NCBI RefSeq assembly: GCF_900167345.1
Contig: NZ_FUXB01000007.1
Location: forward strand, 1 to 64,000
Direction of reading: 5' to 3'
DNA length: 64,000 nucleotides
Source of the DNA: Vibrio cincinnatiensis DSM 19608
GTDB taxonomy: Bacteria > Pseudomonadota > Gammaproteobacteria > Enterobacterales > Vibrionaceae
Shown: in pieces, positions 20,237 through 29,571 of the stretch
Layout of the letters: every line of letters starts with the position of its first letter
Numbering within the stretch: the stretch's first letter is position 1
The notes under the pieces: generated by a model
Databases searched by the model: none
What the model was told of the DNA's origin: nothing
Seen by the model: the letters and a program-made list of their open reading frames with translations, nothing else
Position numbers and translations under genes: made by a program

Positions 20237-20375
20237 AAAAAAAAGCCCACAGAAATTTGTGGGCAAAATTAGTCACAGATGCATTACACAAAAAGTGGAT
20301 ATCCTGAAATAATCAGCGATACACTTTTTATTGGTTAAAATAGGCAAGATTCAAGTCTTGCTTTATGTTAACCAA
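20237..20375 (-). ncRNA. Candidate structured small RNA or 3' UTR RNA
   Basis: Read on the minus strand, three consecutive hairpins occupy this interval. The first pairs 20368-20375 with 20331-20338 and contains an inner perfect stem (20356-20361 with 20344-20349). The second pairs 20322-20329 with 20290-20297. The third is a strong intrinsic terminator: a 7-bp GC-rich stem (20258-20264 with 20245-20251) followed by eight Ts (20244-20237). It lies 95 to 233 bases beyond the ybaK-family stop, too far for an ordinary terminator. It may be an independent small RNA or be cut from the 3' UTR. No clear promoter was found and I do not recognise a known family. Confidence 0.5.
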
Positions 20376-20469
20376 CAACTGAAGAGTAAACTAAAACAAA
20401 TGAATCGACTATTTATGTTTTTAATTTGATTAAAAATTCATTAAGAAAGTGAAGGAAATTTGCAGTTAA

Positions 20470-20985
20470 TCACGATGTTTTGTTATCGATTACATTATTT
20501 TCAACCACGGTTCGCTGAATATGGGCAAACATAGGCTGACACAGCTGAACTAAATCTTGCACTGATAAAGCAATCCCAGCGAAGGGAGAGCCACTGCTGA
20601 TGGTGACGGTTGAGTGCTGTAAAATGGCATGATCAAACAGGATAGGCATCGCTGTTTTCAGGCACAGTGGGGTGACTGTGCCAACCGAATATCCAGTAAA
20701 GTACTCAACTTGAGCGCGATCGACACAGGTCATACGTCGCCATTCTAGTACTTGACGCACTTTCTTAGGGTCGACGGAACAATCGCCAGGAGTGCAGGCC
20801 AACGCAAGGCGATCTCCCATATCACGCAGTAGTATGGTTTTGACCATTTGACAGGCAAGAATTCCACGCTGGTGTGCGGTTTCCTCTATGGTTGTCGTGG
20901 CCGTTTTATGCGGCAGTAGCTGGTAGGCAATATTGTGCTTTTCTAGATACTGCGTGATTGGGGTAGAGAACGGCTTATTCATCAT
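20470..20985 (-). CDS. YbaK/EbsC-family aminoacyl-tRNA deacylase
   Basis: A 171-residue protein of the YbaK/ProX editing-domain superfamily, which hydrolyses mischarged aminoacyl-tRNA in trans. The N-terminal part has [18 protein letters not shown] and the family lysine in [10 protein letters not shown]. The C-terminal segment [14 protein letters not shown] carries the usual substrate-pocket glycine. Which tRNA it edits cannot be told from sequence. The start overlaps the end of ygfZ by 11 bases, so the two are coupled. Confidence 0.85.
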   Translation of the reverse strand: MMNKPFSTPITQYLEKHNIAYQLLPHKTATTTIEETAHQRGILACQMVKTILLRDMGDRLALACTPGDCSVDPKKVRQVLEWRRMTCVDRAQVEYFTGYSVGTVTPLCLKTAMPILFDHAILQHSTVTISSGSPFAGIALSVQDLVQLCQPMFAHIQRTVVENNVIDNKTS

Positions 20986-21955
20986 CTAATGCATAAGGTA
21001 ATGGGCGTATTGACCAGCGAGTTTCAGGTTGTTCGGTTAGCCTTAGTTTAGTTTCTGGTTCAAGGTTATTGGGGAGGATAATTAACCCCATTGCTGTTTG
21101 GTCTGCAAAATTGTAATGAGCCATGAGCGTTCCGGCATTGCGCCAGTTTTCACCAACGGCTCGTTCCAATGAATATGGTTTGCCTTGGCTGAGAGGCTGC
21201 TGAGTGTTGCCTTGTACGATATACATTGCCCGCTTGTTCATTCCACGGTATTTGGCTCGGGCGACGGTTTCTTGCCCGGTATAACAGCCTTTTGTAAAGC
21301 TGATCCCACCCAGTGCTTGTAAGTTCAATGCTTGTGGAATATGTGCATTCTGTTCGCTGTTTTCAACAATCGGCTGCGCTTGTTGAATATCAAAATAGGT
21401 CCACATAGCCGCATCCACTTTGCTTGCTGTACAGTTATTGAACCATTCCTCCGCCGCCGACTCTTCTAACAACAACAACCAGCGTTGGTCATCGATTTTG
21501 ACCGCACTCCCTGAGGGTAACGGCCGAACGTTTTCTCGGCTAGAGGTGAATTGATTGATCAAGTCCTCAGCACCCGTTCCCATGATACCAAGAGCGACAT
21601 CTGAACTTTCTTTAATTTCAACTTTGGAAAAAATGGCGTATTTTTTCAATTCACGTAGCTCTGCTTCAATCGCCGATTGAGGTTGAAACATGGCATAGCC
21701 ATTACGATGATGAAACAGACGAAAAGCCGACCATACTTTTCCCTTTGCATCACAGTGTGCACCCCAACAGCTTTCTCCAACCGCTAAGCTCACCACATTA
21801 CAAGTTACTTGCCCTTGTAGATAAGCTTTTTTGTCGGTTCCTGATAGTTCAATGGCTCCCCAATGGGGTAAATGACTGACCATCAATTCTGGCAGAGGAT
21901 CATTGCTGTTTATATGTAGAGTTTTCAATGTGTTTTTCCCGTTCATATCCTTCAC
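20975..21955 (-). CDS. ygfZ: tRNA-modifying protein YgfZ (folate-binding)
   Basis: Folate-dependent protein that supports iron-sulfur cluster enzymes such as MiaB, related in fold to the glycine-cleavage T protein. The 326-residue protein carries the invariant signature KGCYTGQE near residue 230, with the essential cysteine, and [22 protein letters not shown] near the N-terminus. It is divergent from sdhE and overlaps the downstream deacylase gene. The divergent ygfZ/sdhE-ygfX order is shared with E. coli. Confidence 0.95.
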   Translation of the reverse strand: MKDMNGKNTLKTLHINSNDPLPELMVSHLPHWGAIELSGTDKKAYLQGQVTCNVVSLAVGESCWGAHCDAKGKVWSAFRLFHHRNGYAMFQPQSAIEAELRELKKYAIFSKVEIKESSDVALGIMGTGAEDLINQFTSSRENVRPLPSGSAVKIDDQRWLLLLEESAAEEWFNNCTASKVDAAMWTYFDIQQAQPIVENSEQNAHIPQALNLQALGGISFTKGCYTGQETVARAKYRGMNKRAMYIVQGNTQQPLSQGKPYSLERAVGENWRNAGTLMAHYNFADQTAMGLIILPNNLEPETKLRLTEQPETRWSIRPLPYALDDE

Positions 21956-22093
21956 CTAAGTGAGATGCTTTCCATTATGTTAATCTGGATCAACTTTTTT
22001 GTCAGCTTGAACAGGGACTGTGACCAAGCTACTGGTTGAATTAGACATTGGTTGTTACACTTGGCGCAAATAAACATAAGGTGAGGAAAGCCA

Positions 22094-22354
22094 ATGTACA
22101 CTGCGGAAGAGAAAGCTCGCATCAAATGGGCATGCCGACGTGGAATGCTTGAACTTGATGTGGTTATCATGCCGTTTTTTGAAGAGTGTTTTGAGTCATT
22201 AAACGAGTCAGAGCAGAAAGATTTTGTCTCGTTACTTGAATGTGATGATCCCGACCTTTTTACTTGGATTATGGGACATGGTCGCTCCGAAAACCTAGGC
22301 CATGCCGCGATGGTAGACAAAATTGTCGCACATAATCTTAGCAAGGTCCGTTAA
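22094..22354 (+). CDS. sdhE: FAD assembly factor SdhE
   Basis: Small protein that helps attach FAD covalently to the SdhA and FrdA flavoproteins. The 86-residue length is normal. The RGMLELD motif (the RGxxE element needed for flavinylation) is at residues 16-22. The ribosome site is TAAGGTGAGG before ATG 22094. It overlaps ygfX by 32 bases; the pair was once annotated as the CptB/CptA toxin-antitoxin, but flavinylation is the better supported role. Confidence 0.95.
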   Translation: MYTAEEKARIKWACRRGMLELDVVIMPFFEECFESLNESEQKDFVSLLECDDPDLFTWIMGHGRSENLGHAAMVDKIVAHNLSKVR

Positions 22355-22727
22355 GCTTTATTTACAGCCTTCTTTTCTTGCCCATATCATCGCCTTCTCC
22401 CTGCTGGCGGTCTTGGTATGGGCGATATTGGTTTCCCCCATTCCGTTAGTTGTGAGCATCGTGATGTTCGCTCTTTTGTTCTCTTATCCATTATTGAGTT
22501 GGATTCCTGCATCTTTACAAGGTGAAGTCGACATTGATTGTTCAGGAAAATTACGTGTTGGTGAACAGGATTTTGTTTTCCAACAGGTCGACTTTCTCTA
22601 TCAGCCTATTTTTTTGAGGATTCAAGGGCGGGGAAAATGCTGGTTATTGTGGCGAGATAGCTGTTCTGAGCATGATTACCGACAGTTATTGGTAAAATTA
22701 AAACGGGAGCAGTATTGCTCCCGTTGA
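22323..22727 (+). CDS. ygfX: YgfX-like inner membrane protein
   Basis: A protein of up to 134 residues with two adjacent hydrophobic segments at about residues 19-37 and 41-62, followed by a cytoplasmic C-terminal domain, the layout of YgfX (CptA). In E. coli YgfX has been reported to affect MreB and FtsZ, a disputed role. The start is uncertain: the first in-frame initiator is TTG at 22323, inside sdhE, and no ATG follows in the N-terminal part. The final codons form half of the nadB terminator hairpin. Confidence 0.78.
   Translation: MSHIILARSVKLYLQPSFLAHIIAFSLLAVLVWAILVSPIPLVVSIVMFALLFSYPLLSWIPASLQGEVDIDCSGKLRVGEQDFVFQQVDFLYQPIFLRIQGRGKCWLLWRDSCSEHDYRQLLVKLKREQYCSR
22698..22725 (-). terminator. 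nadB terminator, lying inside the end of ygfX
   Basis: On the minus strand a perfect 9-bp stem (22717-22725 with 22702-22710, loop of 6) is followed by TTTTAATTTT. It ends the nadB transcript 5 bases after its stop codon, yet overlaps the last codons of the convergent ygfX. Confidence 0.82.
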
Positions 22728-22729
22728 GG

Positions 22730-24337
22730 TTATTTCTCTGGAGTAAGGATGGTGGGGCCACTATTTTCTAATAGATCGGGATAATCTAACGTGTAGTGCA
22801 GGCCCCGGCTCTCTTTACGCAGCATGGCACAACGAACCATCAATTCTGCTACTTGCAATAGGTTACGCAGTTCTAACAAGTTATTGGAAACGCGGAAGTT
22901 ACTGTAGTACTCATGGGTTTCTTGTTGTAGCAGTTGAATGCGACGCAGTGCTCGCTCTAAACGTTTATCGGTTCGAACGATACCCATGTAATCCCACATA
23001 AATAGGCGAAGTTCGTGCCAGTTATGTTGAATGACCACTTCTTCATCTGAGCACGTTACCTTGCTTTCGTCCCAGGTTGGCAGTGAGCAAGGCATTTGTG
23101 CACTCGGGTAGCGGCGAAGAATATCTTGCGCAGCGGACCAAGCATAAACCACACACTCCAGTAATGAGTTAGAGGCCATACGGTTTGCTCCATGTAAACC
23201 GGTGTAACTGACTTCACCAATAGCATACAACTGCTCAAGATCCGTCTGCCCCTGTTGATTGATCATCACGCCACCGCAGGTGTAGTGAGCAGCAGGAACG
23301 ATAGGAATCGGTTCTTTGGTCATATCAATACCAAGATCCATCAAACGGGTGTAAATGGTAGGAAAGTGCTTCTCAATAAAATCGGCAGGTTTATGGCTGA
23401 TGTCTAAATACATGCAGTCTGCGCCTAAGCGTTTCATTTCATAGTCGATGGCACGAGCTACAATATCACGCGGCGCTAATTCAGCGCGTTCATCGAAGTC
23501 GGGCATAAATCGAGAACCATCCGGGCGACGAAGGAACGCCCCCTCGCCACGTAAGGCTTCGGTAAGTAAGAAGTTTCGAGCTTCTGGGTGATATAAACAG
23601 GTTGGATGAAACTGATTGAATTCAAGGTTAGCGACTCGGCAGCCTGCTCGCCAAGCCATTGCTATGCCATCTCCAGAAGAAACATCAGGGTTTGAGGTGT
23701 ATTGATAGACTTTAGATGCACCGCCCGTCGCCAAAACCACAAATTTTGCACGAATGGTTTCCACATGTTCTACATTACGGTTCCAGACATAGGCTCCAAC
23801 TACTTTGTTCGCATCCCCTCCGATTTTATCTTCGGTAATTAAATCAAGGGCATTGTAACGTTCGAACAACCGAATGTTTGGATGATGATGGACATTGTCT
23901 TGCAAGGATGTTTGCATGGCCATGCCTGTCGCATCAGCAGCATGTAGAATGCGTCGATGACTGTGTCCACCTTCTCGGGTTAAATGATAGCGGGGGTGTT
24001 CATCATCGTCATTTTCTTCCCGATCAAAGGGGACGCCACCATCAATTAACCACTGAACACATTCTTTGGCATGTTCGGCAATAAATTGAACCGTTTCTTG
24101 ATTACAGATCCCGGCTCCCGCGATCAAGGTATCTTGAACATGGGATTCAATACTGTCGGATTCATCAAAGACGGCAGCAATACCGCCTTGTGCATAATAG
24201 GTTGCCCCTTCGCTACGAGGTCCTTTGCTCAATACGATCACGTTGCAGTGTGCAGCGACTTGTAGCGCTAAAGATAATCCTGCGGCACCACTGCCTACGA
24301 CTAATACATCGCATTGATGTTCTCGATTTACGTTCAT
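22730..24337 (-). CDS. nadB: L-aspartate oxidase
   Basis: Flavoprotein that oxidises aspartate to iminoaspartate, the first step of de novo NAD synthesis. The 535-residue protein has the FAD motif [16 protein letters not shown] near residues 12-27, [12 protein letters not shown], the active-site segment [20 protein letters not shown], and [12 protein letters not shown], all typical of NadB rather than of succinate dehydrogenase. It is convergent with ygfX and divergent from rpoE. Confidence 0.96.
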   Translation of the reverse strand: MNVNREHQCDVLVVGSGAAGLSLALQVAAHCNVIVLSKGPRSEGATYYAQGGIAAVFDESDSIESHVQDTLIAGAGICNQETVQFIAEHAKECVQWLIDGGVPFDREENDDDEHPRYHLTREGGHSHRRILHAADATGMAMQTSLQDNVHHHPNIRLFERYNALDLITEDKIGGDANKVVGAYVWNRNVEHVETIRAKFVVLATGGASKVYQYTSNPDVSSGDGIAMAWRAGCRVANLEFNQFHPTCLYHPEARNFLLTEALRGEGAFLRRPDGSRFMPDFDERAELAPRDIVARAIDYEMKRLGADCMYLDISHKPADFIEKHFPTIYTRLMDLGIDMTKEPIPIVPAAHYTCGGVMINQQGQTDLEQLYAIGEVSYTGLHGANRMASNSLLECVVYAWSAAQDILRRYPSAQMPCSLPTWDESKVTCSDEEVVIQHNWHELRLFMWDYMGIVRTDKRLERALRRIQLLQQETHEYYSNFRVSNNLLELRNLLQVAELMVRCAMLRKESRGLHYTLDYPDLLENSGPTILTPEK

Positions 24338-24784
24338 AAAATGGTTAACTTCCTGAACTTAAAGTAGAGTGTTCCTACTCTAGATTAAAATAAAACACGA
24401 GTTGTATTCTGATCGTTAGCAGTTTTGCTAGGCCAACGAGCGAGCGTGAATCAAGCTACGTGAATCCGTTTATCTCAGCCTTAGACTTCCTTCTCTCAAG
24501 TGAGAATGGTATGGGGTAATACCACTTTTGCTCTTGGGCATACCGCACGAACACACCCACTTTAGTGATAGTCGGGGGATTAGGGTATCTTGCTGCCAAA
24601 GGCAATACTTTGTAAATACTCTTGTCTTTTTTAAAGGCTATCCCCACTATTTGTGTCTATCTACCTTTAATCACAACTAACGCAATATAAATAATACGAG
24701 AAGAATAAGGCGAGTTTCGTTTTAATATCGAACTCATTACTGCACAATACCTCAGTGTTAAGAAAAATATTTTACCTTATATTT
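24338..24784. other. nadB-rpoE intergenic region
   Basis: About 450 bases without a convincing gene. It contains a direct repeat CGTGAATC (24445-24452 and 24459-24466) and two short hairpins (24491-24106 region of TTCTC/GAGAA at 24491-24506, and GGTAT/ATACC at 24508-24523). A 63-codon GTG ORF on the minus strand is not supported by a ribosome site. The nadB promoter and additional rpoE promoters should lie here. Confidence 0.45.
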
Positions 24785-24811
24785 GAACTTTTCCTCGCTT
24801 ATTGAGTCACA
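24785..24811 (+). promoter_or_regulatory. Sigma-E-type promoter upstream of rpoE
   Basis: GAACTT (24785-24790) is followed after 16 bases by TCACA (24807-24811), close to the sigma-E consensus GAACTT-N16-TCTGA/TCAAA. Transcription would begin near 24817, about 90 bases before the rpoE ATG. Autoregulation of rpoE by such a promoter is known in enterics and Vibrio. Confidence 0.68.
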
Positions 24812-24907
24812 ATAGAGCTCATGTAGGCAGTGTCAAGACAACATTCTGCACAATTAGAGTCCATATCTGAGAAGGTAGGGGAGATAACAATAGGAGTAAC
24901 CGCTCGA

Positions 24908-25480
24908 ATGAACGATCAACTGACCGATCAAGTGTTGATTGAGCGAGTTCAGAACGGAGATAAGCAAGCATTTAATCTGTTGGTATTACGATATCAAAAC
25001 AAGGTTTGCAATCTTATTTCTAGGTATGTGAGCAATTCTGGAGATGTGGCGGATGTTGCACAAGAAGCCTTTATTAAAGCTTATCGTGCTATCCCGACAT
25101 TTCGTGGCGAGAGTGCGTTTTATACTTGGCTATATCGCATTGCTGTTAATACCGCGAAAAATCACATCGTAGCGCAAAGCCGCCGGCCGCCAGCGAATGA
25201 TGTTGATGCTGAAGAAGCTGAATTTTACGAAAGTGGTAATGCACTCAAAGAAATATCGAACCCTGAAAATATTACGTTGTCCAAGGAATTGAAGCAGGCG
25301 GTATTTAGTGCAATAGAAGCATTGCCTGAAGATTTAAAAACCGCGATGACGTTACGAGAGCTAGAAGGCTTAAGTTATGAAGACATCGCAGAAGTCATGG
25401 ATTGCCCCGTTGGTACGGTGCGTTCTCGTATCTTCCGTGCTCGTGAAGCGGTCGAAAAGCGAATCAAACCGCTTTTATAG
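24908..25480 (+). CDS. rpoE: RNA polymerase sigma-E factor
   Basis: Extracytoplasmic stress sigma factor; in vibrios it responds to misfolded outer membrane proteins and antimicrobial peptides. With start MNDQLTDQVLIERVQNGD the protein has 190 residues, as in the family. Region 2 (VLRYQNKVCNLISRYV...AFIKAYRAIPTFRGESAFYTW, about 26-95) contacts the -10 and region 4 (LREL.EGLSYEDIAEVMDCPVGTVRSRIFRARE) the -35. An AGGAG precedes ATG 24908; the longer in-frame GTG start was rejected. It leads rpoE-rseA-rseB-rseC. Confidence 0.97.
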   Translation: MNDQLTDQVLIERVQNGDKQAFNLLVLRYQNKVCNLISRYVSNSGDVADVAQEAFIKAYRAIPTFRGESAFYTWLYRIAVNTAKNHIVAQSRRPPANDVDAEEAEFYESGNALKEISNPENITLSKELKQAVFSAIEALPEDLKTAMTLRELEGLSYEDIAEVMDCPVGTVRSRIFRAREAVEKRIKPLL

Positions 25481-25514
25481 TGCCGAATAATGGGTAACAA
25501 AAATGGTGAAAATA

Positions 25515-26144
25515 ATGGCTGACAAAGAAAAGCTTTCAGCTTTCATGGATGGCGAATTGGTTGATAACGTGCTTATACAAGAAGTCGAACACGATTCAAT
25601 CAGTCTCGAAACGTGGAAAAACTATCATCTCATTGGTGATGTGATGCGTGGCGATGCTCCTGTACAACCAGAATGGAATATTGCTGAAAGTGTCGCTCTG
25701 GCATTAGAAAATGAACCGGCACATACTTCATTTACCCGTGCTGATAATGTGGCTGATCTCCGTTTAGCAAAATTAGAACAACAGCCAAAAGCTGAGCAAG
25801 CGCGTCGCCAATTACCCGCTTGGTTGACTCAATTTGGACAGGTTGCTGTTGCTGCGTGTGTCTCATTTGCCGTCATTCTCGGTGTTCAGCAGTACGGTGG
25901 TCATGACAGCTTAACCGCTCAAGAAACTCAGTTACCCGTTTTGCAAACGATTCCATTTTCCGGCAGTGCAGAACCCGTGAGTTTGACGCGTGATTCTGTC
26001 GCAAGACAGGGTAGTAGCGAAGCGAGTATGCAAGAACAGCGTCGCCGTATTAATGCATTGCTGCAAGATTATGAGCTACAGTTGCGACTCAATAGTGAGA
26101 ATTTAATTCCTCACACAGACCCAGTTGAATCGGTAATCGAATGA
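25515..26144 (+). CDS. rseA: Anti-sigma-E factor RseA
   Basis: Single-pass inner membrane protein that holds sigma E inactive until cleaved by DegS and RseP. The N-terminal cytoplasmic domain (MADKEKLSAFMDGELVDN to about residue 90) binds sigma E. One membrane segment, GQVAVAACVSFAVILGVQQY, follows at about residues 104-123, then a periplasmic tail with QEQRRRINALLQDYELQLR, the RseB-binding region. ATG 25515 gives a start aligned with E. coli; ATG 25503 is also possible. It overlaps rseB by ATGA. Confidence 0.95.
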   Translation: MADKEKLSAFMDGELVDNVLIQEVEHDSISLETWKNYHLIGDVMRGDAPVQPEWNIAESVALALENEPAHTSFTRADNVADLRLAKLEQQPKAEQARRQLPAWLTQFGQVAVAACVSFAVILGVQQYGGHDSLTAQETQLPVLQTIPFSGSAEPVSLTRDSVARQGSSEASMQEQRRRINALLQDYELQLRLNSENLIPHTDPVESVIE

Positions 26145-27106
26145 AAAAAATTCTGATCAGTGTGCTGACACTGTTCAGTTTGAATGCCACACCTGCCTTT
26201 GCTGAAACACTTTCTGCAGAGGCTTTGTTGCATCAGATGAACGAAGCAAGTCAGCATCTTAACTATGAATTGTCTTATATTCTGATTAAGAAAAATAGCA
26301 TTGAACCTTTGCTTTACCGTCATGCTCGACAAGAAAGTCAGCAGTTTGCCCATCTTGTCTATCTGAGTGGTCCTGTACGCGAGGTGATTCGTCGCGGCAA
26401 TGAAGTCAGTTATGTTGAGCCTGGCGTCGAACCTTTTACGATTGAATCCGGTAACATGGTGGCTCCGACCATTCCCATGCTCAATAGTGATGTAGCACAA
26501 CTGAGCCAATATTATGATTTCGTTAAAATGGGGCGGGCGCGTGAAGCGGGAAGCGCTTGTCAGGTTTTACGCGTCGTACCGAAAGATGGCTTGCGCTATT
26601 CTTATGTTTTATGGGTTGACGAGAAGAGTTCATTACCTCTTCGTGCAGATTTGGTTGATCGTGATGGAGAAGTGTTAGAACAATATCGAACCATTTCCTA
26701 TACCATTAATGATCAATTAGCCACACTGATGTCAGGTCTTAACAATGTGCAATTACCAGAAGTGTTATCCCTTCCTAAAGGCAATATACAACAAACGTTC
26801 TGGACCGTTGGTTGGAAACCGGAAGGTTTTCAACCTTTAGAGTTGAATCGCTATCGCATGGTGATGACGGAGCGGTTGGTCGAAAGCCAAATGTTTTCTG
26901 ATGGTTTATTTAATTTCTCTGTTTATGTGGCGAATCGTGATGATCATTCACTAAAAGGGCAGTTAGTGCGCCAAGGCCGCCGAACAGTACATAGCTTTGT
27001 TAATGGAGAGAATGAAATTTCTGTGGTTGGCGATATACCTCCTGCAACCGCACAGAGAATTGCTCAATCGGTGAGTTTTGAAAGCACGAGTACAAGAAAA
27101 CCATGA
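26141..27106 (+). CDS. rseB: Sigma-E regulatory protein RseB
   Basis: Periplasmic protein that binds the RseA tail and shields it from DegS. The 321-residue protein has a clear signal peptide (MKKILISVLTLFSLNATPAFA, cleavage after AFA). The N-terminal lipoprotein-localization-like domain covers about residues 25-210 and a smaller C-terminal domain (about 225-315) contacts RseA. It overlaps rseA by 4 bases and rseC by 4 bases, so the regulators are translated together. Confidence 0.95.
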   Translation: MKKILISVLTLFSLNATPAFAETLSAEALLHQMNEASQHLNYELSYILIKKNSIEPLLYRHARQESQQFAHLVYLSGPVREVIRRGNEVSYVEPGVEPFTIESGNMVAPTIPMLNSDVAQLSQYYDFVKMGRAREAGSACQVLRVVPKDGLRYSYVLWVDEKSSLPLRADLVDRDGEVLEQYRTISYTINDQLATLMSGLNNVQLPEVLSLPKGNIQQTFWTVGWKPEGFQPLELNRYRMVMTERLVESQMFSDGLFNFSVYVANRDDHSLKGQLVRQGRRTVHSFVNGENEISVVGDIPPATAQRIAQSVSFESTSTRKP

Positions 27107-27573
27107 TGACCGCATTAGCCACAGTCAGTGCCGTTGAGCCGCATTCGACAGGGTATTGGATTGATGTGAGCTGTGAGCAACAGACCAGTTGTCGCGGTTG
27201 TCAGTCGGAAAAAAACTGTGGTACAGGTATTGTTTCTAAAGCAATAGGCAGTAAAGCGCTCACTTGGCGCTTAAATAGTGAAAAGCCCGTTTCTGCTGGG
27301 CAGGTGGTAGAAATTGGTTTTCCTGAGAAAAGTTTGCTGCAATCGGCCGCTTTAGTCTATCTCTTGCCACTCTTGATGATGATCGCGGGAGCGGCAATTG
27401 CGGATATTTGGCTCTCCCCTTTATTGAGTCTAGGGGAAGGTGTCGTCATTGGTTGTGCTTTACTGTCCATGGCATTTGGCGTGATGCTGGCGAAATACTA
27501 TTCGATTCGATTATCAAAACGCTCCATTCAAGAAGTGATCTTACTGAGAGTGCTTGGTGACCCCATCCTGTAA
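27103..27573 (+). CDS. rseC: SoxR-reducing system protein RseC
   Basis: Inner membrane protein of 156 residues at the end of the rpoE operon. It has an N-terminal cysteine cluster C-x5-C-x2-C-x5-C (in CEQQTSCRGCQSEKNC), which could bind iron-sulfur, and two membrane segments at about 75-95 and 102-122. In E. coli it helps the Rsx system reduce SoxR and has a modest positive effect on sigma E. It overlaps the rseB stop by 4 bases. A hairpin follows. Confidence 0.92.
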   Translation: MMTALATVSAVEPHSTGYWIDVSCEQQTSCRGCQSEKNCGTGIVSKAIGSKALTWRLNSEKPVSAGQVVEIGFPEKSLLQSAALVYLLPLLMMIAGAAIADIWLSPLLSLGEGVVIGCALLSMAFGVMLAKYYSIRLSKRSIQEVILLRVLGDPIL

Positions 27574-27623
27574 ATTATGGTGCGAAGCCTAGCGAAATTC
27601 GGTAGAATCGGCCAACTTAAAGG

Positions 27624-27650
27624 AAATGCCACTTCGGTGGCGTTTCTTAT
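27624..27650 (+). terminator. Probable rpoE operon terminator
   Basis: A 9-bp stem (27624-27632 with 27637-27645, one G-U pair) with a TTCG tetraloop lies between rseC and lepA. The T run after it is short, so some read-through into lepA is possible. Confidence 0.65.
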
Positions 27651-27686
27651 TCCCTAATCAGCAAAGAGTTTAGTCATTCCAAACCT

Positions 27687-29480
27687 ATGAAGCACATTCG
27701 TAATTTTTCGATTATCGCCCACATTGACCATGGTAAATCGACCTTATCTGACCGTTTAATCCAAGTATGTGGTGGGTTGAGCGATCGTGAAATGGCAGAG
27801 CAAGTTCTGGATTCAATGGATCTTGAACGTGAACGTGGTATTACCATTAAAGCACAGAGTGTGACTCTCGACTATCAAGCTAAAGATGGCGAAACTTACC
27901 AGCTAAACTTTATCGATACGCCAGGGCACGTGGACTTCTCTTATGAAGTATCTCGCTCTTTAGCCGCTTGTGAAGGTGCGCTACTGGTGGTTGATGCTGG
28001 TCAGGGAGTGGAAGCTCAGACTTTGGCCAACTGTTACACTGCCATTGAAATGGATCTCGAAGTCGTTCCGATCCTGAATAAAATTGACTTACCCGCTGCG
28101 GAACCTGAGCGTGTTGCAGAAGAAATCGAAGACATTGTTGGTATTGATGCCATTGATGCCGTTCGTTGTTCTGCAAAAACTGGGCTGGGTGTTGACGATG
28201 TTTTAGAGAAAATCGTCTCTGCCATTCCAGCGCCAGAAGGCGATCCTGATGCCCCATTGCAAGCGCTTATTATTGACTCGTGGTTTGATAACTACTTAGG
28301 GGTTGTTTCTTTAGTGCGGATTAAAAACGGAAGCCTGAAGAAAAACGATAAGATTAAAGTAATGAGTACCGGGCAAATATGGGGAGTGGACCGTATTGGT
28401 ATTTTTACGCCTAAGCAAGTCGATACTTCTGGTCTCAATACGGGGGAAGTTGGCTGGGTTGTTTGCGGTATTAAAGACATTCTAGGTGCACCGGTAGGTG
28501 ATACGTTAACGTTGGCCAGAAATGGTTGTGAAAAGCCCCTACCAGGTTTTAAAAAGGTTAAGCCGCAGGTCTATGCGGGCTTATTCCCTGTTTCTTCTGA
28601 TGATTATGAAAACTTCCGTGATGCGCTGGGTAAGCTTAGTCTAAACGATGCTTCGTTGTTCTATGAACCTGAAACCTCAGCAGCACTGGGCTTTGGTTTC
28701 CGTTGTGGCTTCTTAGGTATGCTACATATGGAGATCATTCAAGAGCGTTTAGAGCGAGAGTACGATCTTGATTTGATCACGACTGCGCCAACGGTGGTGT
28801 ATGAAGTACTCAAAACCGATCAAGAAACACTCTATGTTGATAGCCCAGCCAAGTTACCCGCTATCAATGATATTGAAGAGATCCGTGAACCGATTGCTCG
28901 CTGTAATATTTTGGTTCCATCCGACTATCTTGGTAGTGTCATTACCTTGTGTGTTGAAAAACGCGGTATGCAAGTGGATATGGTTTACCATGGTAACCAA
29001 GTGGCATTAACCTACGATATCCCTATGGCTGAGGTGGTGCTTGATTTCTTTGACCGCTTGAAATCAACATCTCGTGGTTATGCTTCACTAGACTATGGTT
29101 TCCAACGTTTTGAAATGTCGAGTATGGTCAGAGTCGATGTGCTGCTTAATGGGGATAAAGTCGATGCTCTAGCCATCATTACTCATAAAGATCAAGCTCA
29201 AACTCGTGGCCGTCAATTGGTTGAGAAGATGAAAGAATTCATCCCTCGTCAAATGTTTGATATAGCGATTCAAGCGGCCATTGGCAACCATATTATTGCT
29301 CGTTCAACCGTTAAGCAGTTGCGTAAAAACGTACTGGCTAAATGCTATGGCGGTGATGTGAGCCGTAAGAAGAAACTCTTGAAGAAACAGAAAGAAGGTA
29401 AGAAACGCATGAAACAAATTGGTAACGTTGAGCTACCACAAGAAGCGTTCTTGGCTATTTTGCATGTAGGAAAAGACTAA
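27687..29480 (+). CDS. lepA: Elongation factor 4 (LepA)
   Basis: Ribosome-associated GTPase that can back-translocate or help assemble ribosomes. The 597-residue length is normal. G-domain motifs are [13 protein letters not shown] (10-22), [14 protein letters not shown] and the switch region [12 protein letters not shown]. The LepA-specific C-terminal domain ends with [17 protein letters not shown], absent from EF-G. It is followed by lepB after a hairpin. Confidence 0.97.
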   Translation: MKHIRNFSIIAHIDHGKSTLSDRLIQVCGGLSDREMAEQVLDSMDLERERGITIKAQSVTLDYQAKDGETYQLNFIDTPGHVDFSYEVSRSLAACEGALLVVDAGQGVEAQTLANCYTAIEMDLEVVPILNKIDLPAAEPERVAEEIEDIVGIDAIDAVRCSAKTGLGVDDVLEKIVSAIPAPEGDPDAPLQALIIDSWFDNYLGVVSLVRIKNGSLKKNDKIKVMSTGQIWGVDRIGIFTPKQVDTSGLNTGEVGWVVCGIKDILGAPVGDTLTLARNGCEKPLPGFKKVKPQVYAGLFPVSSDDYENFRDALGKLSLNDASLFYEPETSAALGFGFRCGFLGMLHMEIIQERLEREYDLDLITTAPTVVYEVLKTDQETLYVDSPAKLPAINDIEEIREPIARCNILVPSDYLGSVITLCVEKRGMQVDMVYHGNQVALTYDIPMAEVVLDFFDRLKSTSRGYASLDYGFQRFEMSSMVRVDVLLNGDKVDALAIITHKDQAQTRGRQLVEKMKEFIPRQMFDIAIQAAIGNHIIARSTVKQLRKNVLAKCYGGDVSRKKKLLKKQKEGKKRMKQIGNVELPQEAFLAILHVGKD

Positions 29481-29520
29481 CGGTTTCGGTGTCATAGCGT
29501 GATTAGGCATCAACTTTCAA

Positions 29521-29551
29521 GTGAAAGAGTCTCTACTCTTTCACTTTCGTA
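29521..29551 (+). terminator. Hairpin between lepA and lepB
   Basis: A perfect 10-bp stem (29521-29530 with 29535-29544) has a 4-base loop and is followed by TTTCGTATTTTT. It looks like a leaky intrinsic terminator that would lower lepB expression relative to lepA. Confidence 0.6.
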
Positions 29552-29571
29552 TTTTTAGATAAGGGAAGGTA

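Noticed and set aside
20042..20272. A 76-codon plus-strand frame upstream of the YbaK-family gene
   Set aside because: It begins with GTG without a ribosome site, resembles nothing I know, and its end overlaps the terminator of the minus-strand candidate RNA.
22094..22727. sdhE-ygfX as a toxin-antitoxin module
   Set aside because: SdhE carries the RGxxE flavinylation motif. The flavin assembly role is better supported than the older CptAB toxin-antitoxin proposal.
24456..24647. A 63-codon minus-strand frame between nadB and rpoE
   Set aside because: GTG start with no ribosome site and no recognisable similarity; the DNA has hairpins and repeats more typical of non-coding sequence.
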